Below are positions 42,100 to 48,796 of a DNA stretch of 64,000 nucleotides, in pieces; positions within the stretch are counted from its first letter, which is position 1, and every line of letters starts with the position of its first letter. The stretch is taken from NCBI GenBank assembly GCA_963662155.1, contig OY759263.1, positions 3,631,041-3,695,040 of the forward strand. The letters run 5' to 3'. This DNA comes from Lamellibrachia columna. Its lineage: Eukaryota; Annelida; Polychaeta; Sabellida; Siboglinidae. The notes below the pieces were generated by a model, which saw nothing but the letters and a program-made list of their open reading frames with translations, was not told where the DNA came from and searched no databases. The position numbers were made by a program, and so were the translations under genes.

Positions 42100-42560
42100 T
42101 CCATTAGAATGGGTAAGCCATGTCATATATCTCACCCTTTTGGGCAAGCAACTGTTTGGAGTTTTCTCTTTAGTGGGGTTTATTTATTAAATTTTATATA
42201 ATTGTTTTTTAAAGGTTTTTAATTTATTTTTCTTTGACTTTAATGATGCATATAGCTGTATTAATATTTTTTTTTTAAAGTTGGGTATATGCCAATATTG
42301 ATAACCTCCTCCTTTGTTGGGTTATTAAAAATTTGTCTTACTCTTGAAGACAAACACTCATGTGCATGAATTGGTTTCACTTTTCCATGCTGTTTTATCA
42401 TATTTTGTGTTTTCAATGTTATGTTTTCCTGTCATATTATATCATCTGATATGATATTTATGCAGATGTGAGTGTTTGTCCAAAGTGGGAAGAAAGCTGA
42501 TCACGCGCATCTGACCCTCAAAGAGAAATAGTCATATAGGATTGGTTTAACTATTTTGAT
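42100..42560. repeat. Degenerate right edge of the satellite, without the retrotransposon tail
   Basis: After the last tail-bearing unit (ending at about 42,095, CTTTGCTAA), a more diverged monomer follows. It has block B up to GCCAATATTGATAA (42,291-42,304) and then runs straight into CCTCCTCCTTTG. In the array this same point is split by the retrotransposon tail. It continues with the right arm of a hairpin (near 42,348-42,361), a hairpin-2 left arm (near 42,467) and the CACGCGCATCTGACCCT segment. It is the best visible relative of the unit before insertion. Confidence 0.75.
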
Positions 42561-42639
42561 TACATTTCTTTTTTAGTGACAATTGCTTGATTTTTTAAAT
42601 GGTGCAGTTTTTGATGGAAGATTCTTGTGATTTTATTGA

Positions 42640-43110
42640 TTTTGATCGGGATATTTAGTATGTCATGTCTTTGAGTATATTTAAACGTGTGACTTTGATA
42701 GACCTATTTTTGCGGATGGTATACAGCAATAGTTAGTGGTTAGCACTAGTGTTAACTAGTTAACTAACCGGTACTGAGTGTTAGCACTGAGAATGTTTGT
42801 TTAAGCTGACATGATGTTTTATTGTTTTTGTTTGATTCACATATGTGTGTAGCTCTCCATGATATGGTAGAGTAAGGCTGGACATGTGCTCATCATCATT
42901 TAGGACAAAGGCTGACAGAGGTTTGAGTTGTGATGAGTTTGATGATAATCTTCCTCACATTTATCCTCTAGGTGGAGCACTCTGTCCCCGCCGGACACTT
43001 GAGGGTGTTGTCAGATGTTGTAGTAGAAACATTGACTGTCTTTCTGGTTTTAGATTCCTCCAGAAGGTGGCGACATGAGCTGACTGGTGTCAGTGAAACC
43101 CCTGCCTCCG
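42640..43110. repeat. Dispersed element P, copy 1
   Basis: This stretch aligns with about 45,010-45,640. Shared landmarks in order are a GAGTATAT-TAAA segment, AGTTAGTGGTTA, GATGTTTTATTGTTTT, GCTCTCCATGATATGGTA, CTGGACATGTGCTCATCATCATT, CTTGAGGGTGT-GTCAGATGT, AGTAGAAACATTGAC-GTC and TCCTCCAGAAGGTGGCGACA. No coding sequence is evident. It ends near CTGACTGGTGTCA, where the two copies part. The nature of the element is unknown. Confidence 0.7.
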
Positions 43111-43359
43111 AGCAGATAATACGGTTTCTCGCCATCGTACACGAGCAAGTGTAAATGTTGTTTTGACATTCACATTAATTTATAGTCTATGCTTCTCAAT
43201 TGGTTATATTGGTACGTGTGAGGAGCTACCATATGTCAGTATTTCACACTATTTTTTGAGACCCCCACCCTTTGTCATGCTTGTATCACTGGCCTGTACA
43301 CCTCCTAAAACTTTGTTCATTTTCAGAAAGACCCCAACCTATAATGCACACATCTAATT
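43111..43359. other. Unassigned intergenic sequence
   Basis: Between element P1 and the reverse transcriptase fragment. Short open frames are present, but none shows a recognisable motif or a believable splice or start context. Because this piece is absent between P2 and Q2, it may belong to the insertion that separates P1 from Q1. Confidence 0.4.
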
Positions 43360-44000
43360 TTCAAATCCTTTTTGTTATCAGCCACCACTGTTAGGTCATC
43401 TGCATGTAGTATCTTCTTAAGTTCTTCCTGTTCAGATACCTTTCCACTGATCAGGTTCATCACCATAATGAAAAGCAGGGGACTCAAGGCACTTCCCTGT
43501 CTAAGTCCTACTCCCACTCCAAATTGTTCTGATGTTTCTCTTTCAGCTCTCACCACTGCTGTTGTCTCCTTGTACATTTCCTCAACCATTCTGACCTCTG
43601 CCTCTCCAACCTCCATCCATCTCATGACTGCAAATGCAATTTCTCTCGGCACGGTATCGAATGCCTTTTCCAGATCAACAAAACCAAATGCTACATCCTT
43701 TCTAAATTCTCTCCTCTTCTCAATAATTTGTGTGATGGTAAACAATCCGTCATCCATTCCTCTCCCTTTCCTAAATCCCAGCTGATTCTCTCCAATTTTG
43801 CTCTCCACTATATGCCTCACCCTAGCATCTAGTATCCTTTCCATCGATTTTAGGGCTTGGCTCAGTAATGTGATGCCTCTGTATCTCCCTGGATCATGGA
43901 TGTCCCCTTTCCCCTTCCATATCGGCACAATCACTCCTCTTCGCCACTCTGTTGGTATCTCTCCTGCTGTGAAGCACACATTAAACAGTCTGATGACTGC
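43360..44000 (-). pseudogene. Non-LTR retrotransposon reverse transcriptase fragment
   Basis: The minus strand carries an uninterrupted frame (coding to about 43,366) with the ordered reverse transcriptase motifs of non-LTR elements. They are G-R-Y-R-G-I-T-L-L (finger region), G-F-R-K-G-R-G-M-D-D, motif A as V-D-L-E-K-A-F-D, motif B as G-L-R-Q-G-S-A-L-S-P, and motif C as H-A-D-D-L. The usual first residue of motif C is Y or F; here it is H, explained by one transition. Upstream finger domain, endonuclease, and the thumb and C-terminal parts are missing: the frame loses similarity at about 43,360 and is replaced by a 40 bp minisatellite near 44,000. It is a truncated copy from an RTE/CR1-like group; the exact clade is unsure. 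Confidence 0.85.
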
Positions 44001-44520
44001 CAGGACACCCGCACACCATGTAATGCTCTGTAATGACAGCTAGGACACCAGCACCCCATGTAATGCTCTGTAATGACTGCCAGGACACCCGCACACCATG
44101 TAATGCTCCGTAATGACTGCCAGGACACCAGCACCCGATGTAATGCTCTGTAATGACTGCCAGGACACCAGCACCCCATGTAATGCTCCGTAATGATTGC
44201 CAGGACACCCGCACACCATGTCATGCTCCATAATGACTGCCAGGACACCAGCACCCCATGTAACGCCCCATAACGACTGCCAAGACACCTGCACCCCATG
44301 TAACGCCCTGTAGCGACTGCCAGGACACCCCCACTCCATGTAATGCCCTGTAACGACTGCCAGGACACCCCCACCCCATGTAACGCCCCGTAACGACTGC
44401 CAGTACACCCTCACTCCATGTAATGCTCCGTAATGACTGCCAGGACACCCACACCCCACGTAACACCCCGTAACGACTGCCAGGACACCCCCACCCCATG
44501 TAATGCCCTGTAACAACCAG
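43985..44520. repeat. Minisatellite, 40 bp unit, about 13 copies
   Basis: The unit GACTGCCAGGACACC followed by a CA-rich segment, CATGTAATGC and TCTGTAAT recurs every 40 bp (for example 44,001, 44,041 and 44,081). It begins at the truncated 5' end of the reverse transcriptase fragment, and the first unit overlaps bases that still read as reverse transcriptase (A-V-I-R-L-F-N). Since 40 is not a multiple of 3, long minus-strand frames with a 40-residue period arise here by chance and are not called as genes. Confidence 0.93.
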
Positions 44521-44524
44521 ACCT

Positions 44525-44725
44525 GGGGCGATTCCAACTCCGGAATCGGAATCAAAGGACGATTCCGATATTGTTTGGAGTTAATTTAGTGGATTCGGAG
44601 TCGGAATCGTCTGGAGTCAACGTAGTGGAATCGGAATCATTTGGAGTGGAATCAGAATTTGAGTCGGAATCATTTGGAGTGGAGTTGGAATCGGAATCAC
44701 TTTGAGTGGAATCAGAATCGTCATG
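44525..44725. repeat. Degenerate GGAATC / ATTTGGAGT simple repeat
   Basis: Imperfect short repeats of GGAATCGGAATC and TTTGGAGTGGA fill this stretch directly after the 40 bp minisatellite. A minus-strand frame made almost only of S, D, N and T is a translation of the repeat. No gene is called. Confidence 0.8.
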
Positions 44726-44814
44726 CACATGGGCCAATGCTAATTGCAATGTACTTTTATTGGTATCTCACTGCTCACTGGCCAGTCACTGCTAGTGTTT
44801 GCTCAGAAAAGCCA

Positions 44815-45005
44815 CAGGTGTGATACTCACTGAACTATAATCATACAGGTGTGATACTCACTGCACTATAATCATAGTACAGGTGTAATACTCACTCAGC
44901 TAGGGTTATTCATTATAAAATGTGGGATTACACACAAATTAATGCTCGTGTACTTTGGGTTGAGGCCGGGGGACCACTTGCCGTGGAGTCGAATCTAGAT
45001 AATCC
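44815..45005. repeat. Dispersed element Q, copy 1
   Basis: It starts with two to three imperfect repeats of CAGGTGTGATACTCACTG and ATAATCATA, followed by AAATGTGGGATTAC and TGTACTTTGGGTTGAGGCCGG. The same order is found at 45,640-45,895. With P1 and P2 it forms a duplicated P-Q pair. Confidence 0.7.
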
Positions 45006-45009
45006 TTTA

Positions 45010-45640
45010 GTACCTGCCTTCGAGTATATATAAATGTTTGACTTTGATGCACCTGTCCATGTCATATTATTGGTGAAGCATGCAGCTGTAGTTAGTGGTT
45101 AACATCCTCACATTGAGAAAACACTCACAAAAACAAGTTCTTGGATGCGTTGGCTTGATGTTTTATTGTTTTACTTTTATTCACAAATGAGTGTGGCTCT
45201 CCATGATATGGTAAGGCTGGAGTAAGGCTGGACATGTGCTCATCATCATTAGACCAGCCTTCCCAAACTGTGGTCTGCAGCCCTCAATTAGTCAGTGGGA
45301 TGTTTTGAGGTGTACTCGAGGGACAACCCATTAGACTCTGCAGATTGAATTAAGCATGTGCTGCTTTTTCCCGGGCAACTGAGACAGATTCTGAAAATTA
45401 TATATAATATATTTTGATTTAATAAAAATGCACATCTTCATTTGTATCGATAATTTTTTGCAATACAGTGGGCCTCAGTGGCTTTAGCAGCCCCATGGGT
45501 GGGCCTCAAGGAAAAAAGTTTGGGAACCCCTGATTTAGGACATTTCACTTGAGGGTGTCGTCAGATGTAGTAGAAACATTGACCGTCTTTCTGGTTCTAG
45601 ATTCCTCCAGAAGGTGGCGACACAAGCTGACTGGTGTCAT
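45010..45640. repeat. Dispersed element P, copy 2, interrupted by a short transposon
   Basis: It is a diverged copy of 42,640-43,110, interrupted at CATCATCATT by a 278 bp insertion (45,255-45,532). After the insertion it resumes at ATTTAGGACATTTCACTTGAGG and continues to TGACTGGTGTCA, where element Q copy 2 begins. Confidence 0.7.
45255..45532. mobile_element. hAT-like non-autonomous DNA transposon (MITE)
   Basis: The ends are CAGCCTTCCCAAACT at the left and, read inward from the right, CAGGGGTTCCCAAACTTTTTT. This is the terminal inverted repeat style of hAT (Charlie-type) elements. The right flank ATTTAGGA (45,533-45,540) is an 8 bp target site; the left flank ATTAGAC is a decayed copy. 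The paralogous element P1 has a single CATCATTTAGGA at 42,894-42,905 with no insertion, so it serves as an empty site. There is no transposase; at 278 bp the element must have depended on an autonomous relative. Confidence 0.78.
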
Positions 45641-45895
45641 ACGTGATACTCACTGGACTATGACCATCTAGTTCCATTGTGATACACATTGGGCTGTATC
45701 TCTTCAGTTGTGATACACACTGGGCTAAAATCATACAGGTTTGATACTCACTAAGCTGTGTTCATGCGAGTGTGATACTCACTGGGTTTGGGCCATACAA
45801 ATGAGAAAAATTTATGTGATGAAATGTGGGATTGCTCAGAAATAATTGCTCATGTACTTTGGGTTGAGGCCGGGAGACCACTTGCCATGTGCTTG
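45640..45895. repeat. Dispersed element Q, copy 2
   Basis: About five imperfect repeats of a GTGATACTCACTGGGCT unit with an ATCATACAG-like spacer are followed by GAAATGTGGGATTGC and CATGTACTTTGGGTTGAGGCCGG. It matches 44,815-45,005 and follows P2 without a gap. Confidence 0.7.
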
Positions 45896-45908
45896 CATTG
45901 ACAAGCAC

Positions 45909-46052
45909 ATTGACAGGTGCTTGCATTGTTATCTATTGTACTGTCTAACTGTGAAGTGTTTTCTCACACATTGACAGGTGCTTGCATTGTTATCTATTGT
46001 ACTGTCTAACTGTGAAGTGTTTTCTCACACATTGACAGGTGCTTGCATTGTT
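45909..46052. repeat. 61 bp tandem repeat, about 2.4 copies
   Basis: ATTGACAGGTGCTTGCATTG starts at 45,909, 45,970 and 46,031, with identical sequence between, including CTGTCTAACTGTGAAGTG. The copies are essentially identical, so this is a recent local duplication. Confidence 0.93.
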
Positions 46053-46904
46053 ATCATTGGCTTGTATAAAATAACAAAACTAGTAAGCGCATTCTATCTC
46101 AATCATCCAAAATAAAAAAATCTTGTTGCACTCATAACTTTTAGTTCAACCAAAATTGTACCAATTAATGCATTACTGGTAGTCAATGTAACAACACACG
46201 TCAAACCACAGGGCTGTAGCTCGAATAGTTTCTGCATTATGACCCTTTCAAATTCTTTAATTTTTACCAACTGGAGACATCCAGCATAATGAAATATGCT
46301 TTCAAAGTCTTCTATCATATCTGCTTGATCTCTTCTGAAAGGTCTTTGTGACTATTAGTTACTTTAGTATTGCTCCATCCAGTATACTCGGGGGGCCTTG
46401 TTTCTGCAAATTTATCATTGATTCTGGTAGTAAATTTTTTCCTTATTGCTTATCTACTTAATGAGAATCATCAGACTCTGCTGTATGCAGACCCCAGTTA
46501 CACAAATGTTGTTTCATTCATTGTGCATTCTTGAGCAGACTACAAGAGACTTCACTGGTGGCCATTAGTAGCAATGTCCACGTCAGAGCAGCCACTATGG
46601 CTACTGCAGGTTTCAATCAGAATCTCCTGGTAGCGAGGACGGTATAAACTATGTCTATTCTTAACATCTTAACGCCCAAGGGTGTTTTAATTAACCACAT
46701 GTAGAAAATATACTTTGGCCTTTATCTGTTTAGTTTGAGTGTCTTGACCCTTATAAACTTTGTCCATGGGTCAGTATTCGTAGACAGATATTGGTCAGAT
46801 TATAGACAACATTGTCATTCATGAAAACTCATTTGGCGGTCAAGATGTTAAGATCTAGTTTACACTATATACCTGTAACATGAATTTACACTAAATACGA
46901 TCAG
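46053..46904. other. Intergenic sequence, no gene recognised
   Basis: AT-rich sequence. A 71-codon minus-strand frame (46,103-46,318) has no motif I recognise and no splice or start context, so it is not called. No tandem repeat or RNA gene was seen. Confidence 0.5.
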
Positions 46905-47056
46905 CTTTGCACCCCAAGGACGACACAGACGAGGAAGCAGACCGTACACAGCATCATCATGTCTGTTGTCGTAGCCAGGTTTGCAGTACATCAGCATCAG
47001 ATAATGTAGATGAGCAAGATTCCGTCAAACAACACAACCATTTATCATCTGAACAG
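46905..47056 (+). CDS. Possible isolated internal exon, unknown gene
   Basis: A 152 bp block of more balanced base composition lies in AT-rich surroundings. It is bounded by ACGATCAG on the left (acceptor-like, but with a poor pyrimidine tract) and GAACAG followed by GTAATT on the right (donor-like). The open plus-strand frame reads an acidic, His/Ser/Gln-rich segment (D-D-T-D-E-E-A-D near the start; D-E-Q-D-S and H-L-S-S-E-Q near the end). I recognise no family. It could be an exon of a gene whose other exons are outside the window or unrecognised, or a remnant of a mobile element. Confidence 0.25.
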
Positions 47057-47790
47057 GTAATTTTCCTTAATATTTCTTACAAAACACCTGCAATTAAAAT
47101 AACTTTCACTGTTCATAAACTTTACAAAACGATTATGCTACCGCCATTTAATACAAGTTTCAAGAAATGTGTTAAATAGTTTGGGCACGGGTAAAATGAT
47201 ATCCATTATGAAGGTTTATACATAGTACAGTGAGTTTAATGTTATTCTGCTACAAAACAAGCATTTGCAGAACACAACTACAAGAGCAGGACTACTCAAC
47301 AAGTCTTGTATTTGTCATAGTAATAAATCTACTGTTGTTATGGAAACTGGAGATTTTGTAGAACATTTAATAGTTATTAAGCAAATTTTCAACTTATAAT
47401 CTCATTTACATCCAAGATGGGCGTTGTCAATGCTCTTTATTCTTGCAATAAAAACAGTACATTTTATTTTTGAGATATTTTAATAAACTTGTTTACATCT
47501 TAGTAAATGCTTATACTGACATCTAACCTGTGTACATGGTCCCTACAGACCTTGGCAATAACTGGCAACCAAGTAAACTTTCAAGTAAATGCTTTAAAAC
47601 ACCCAAGTTAATAAAAACATCAATGAAACACTGTGAAGTCAGTTTGCCAGTTCTTTACACAACCCGAATGTGCTAAACCAGTGATGTTTAACCTAGCGGA
47701 GCTACTCAGTTATTGTTTAAACTAAAGGATAGACGGTTGTTATGATGCACATTTCCATTTTATCTTACACATGTCCTGTACAACACAGCA
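47057..47790. other. Intergenic AT-rich sequence
   Basis: No gene recognised. On the minus strand AATAAA-like signals occur near 47,440 and 47,466, which could serve a long EMC2 3' UTR, but this would require the transcript to cross the 30 bp minisatellite. I see no stronger polyadenylation signal between the EMC2 stop and the minisatellite. Confidence 0.35.
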
Positions 47791-48397
47791 ATACATGTTG
47801 ATCCTGCACGGACTAGACCAGTAGGTGTTGATCCTGCACGGACTAGATCAATAGGTGTTGATCCTGCATGGACTAGACCAGTACGTGTTGATCCTGCACG
47901 GACTAGACCATAGGTGTTGATCCTGCACGGACTAGATCAATAGGTGTTGATCCTGCACGGACTAGACCAGTAGGTGTTGATCCTGCACGGACTAGATCAA
48001 TAGGTGTTGATCCTGCACGGACTAGACCAGTAGGTGTTGATCCTGCACGGACTAGACCATAGGTGTTGATCCTGCACGGACTAGATCAATAGGTGTTGAT
48101 CCTGCACGGACTAGACCAGTAGGTGTTGATCCTGCACGGACTAGATCAATAGGTGTTGATCCTGCATGGACTAGACCAGTAGGTGTTGATCCTGCATGGA
48201 CTAGATCAATAGGTGTTGATCCTGCACAGACTAGACCAGTAGGTGTTGATCCTGCACGGACTAGACCAGAAAGTGTTGATCCTGCACGGACTAGATCAAT
48301 AGGTGTTGATCCTGCATGGACTAGACCAGTAGGTGTTGATCCTGCATGGACTAGACCAGTAGGTGTTGATCCTGCACGGACTAGACCAATAGGTGTT
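47791..48397. repeat. Minisatellite, 30 bp unit, about 20 copies
   Basis: The unit GGTGTTGATCCTGCACGGAC with TAGACCAGTA or TAGATCAATA recurs every 30 bp, with two units one base shorter. The two versions often alternate, giving a partial 60 bp period. It lies about 310 bp beyond the EMC2 stop codon. Because 30 is a multiple of 3 and the minus strand lacks stops, it yields a decapeptide-repeat frame (A-G-S-T-P-T-G-L-V-H). There is no independent sign that this is translated. Confidence 0.95.
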
Positions 48398-48709
48398 GAC
48401 AACTTTATACATGCCCAACTATACACTGGCGCCTGCAGCAAAACATTGAGGAGACAACCAGCTAAGACTGAACATCATCTGACCATGAAATACATCTTAT
48501 TCTGTTTCTCGTGAAAATGAGCATGCGCATCCACGTCTCGTCACTAATCACCAGCAGAACTGAAAGTGAAACTGACCACACAGGTGGCTTGTATGATTTC
48601 TCTCAATCACCCAAGTCATTCGTGTGGTCATTTGAGGGTCAAGCTCCTGGTCAAATACACTGTGTCTGAAACCAGTTATGGTGTTGGCTTCAGACGGCCC
48701 TCTGGTCAC

Positions 48710-48796
48710 TCAGGTGCCTTGTGTGATCTGTAGTGTGTCCAGCATGCCACTGACCGTGTCCTGTAGGTTGGGTCCAGTCTTGCCCATAGGTGATTC
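48710..48796 (-). CDS. EMC2: EMC2 exon 10 and stop
   Basis: Residues 265-292 and TGA (48,712-48,710). The end D-T-V-S-G-M-L-D-T-L-Q-I-T-Q matches the family C-terminus (a V-E-D-M-L-E-T-L-Q-I-T-Q-like sequence). The acceptor is CCTGCAG. Confidence 0.93.
   Translation of the reverse strand, partial: ESPMGKTGPNLQDTVSGMLDTLQITQGT

Larger units (their letters stand above)
1..42560. repeat. Satellite array of about 1.1 kb units, open at the left edge
   Basis: The same AT-rich sequence recurs head-to-tail with a usual period of 1,093 to 1,116 bp. The hairpin arm ATGAGTGTTTGTCC followed by AAGGGG marks 37 units, at 98, 1206, 2309, 3415, 4523 and so on to 40823. Irregular spacings of 1,057, about 1,600, 1,590 and 654 bp mark deletions and partial-unit insertions. 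The order within a unit is: hairpin 1, hairpin 2, a roughly 140 bp block B, a truncated retrotransposon tail on the minus strand, a diverged block B', and a short spacer. Every open frame in the array is under 140 codons, recurs with the unit and is broken by unit-specific indels, so I call no genes here. The array starts before the window; its right end decays between about 42,100 and 42,560. Confidence 0.97.

Noticed and set aside
64..42190. Many short open frames (60-138 codons) repeated through the satellite, such as frames starting M-F-V-Q-G-E and M-M-H-I-A
   Set aside because: They overlap each other on both strands and recur with the 1.1 kb period. They are broken by unit-specific indels and match no protein family apart from the minus-strand retrotransposon tail.
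64..42190. Centromeric or telomeric identity of the satellite
   Set aside because: Higher-order structure is suggestive of large satellite blocks, but there is no known centromere motif or telomere repeat, and genes lie only a few kb away. The sequence alone does not decide it.
43931..44555. Overlapping minus-strand frames of 77 to 171 codons with W-Q-S-L and G-V-L-A-V repeats
   Set aside because: They are translations of the 40 bp minisatellite with a 40-residue period.
44552..44749. Ser/Asp/Asn/Thr-rich minus-strand frame
   Set aside because: It derives from the GGAATC-type simple repeat.
46103..46318. 71-codon minus-strand frame
   Set aside because: No recognisable domain, repeats or splice signals; its length is within chance for this composition.
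47791..48397. CRISPR-like array of 30 bp repeats
   Set aside because: The repeats are contiguous with no unique spacers, and the window is clearly eukaryotic.
48052..48441. 129-codon minus-strand frame of decapeptide repeats
   Set aside because: The unit is 30 bp and stop-free on this strand. There is no signal peptide, no promoter and no non-repeat coding sequence attached.
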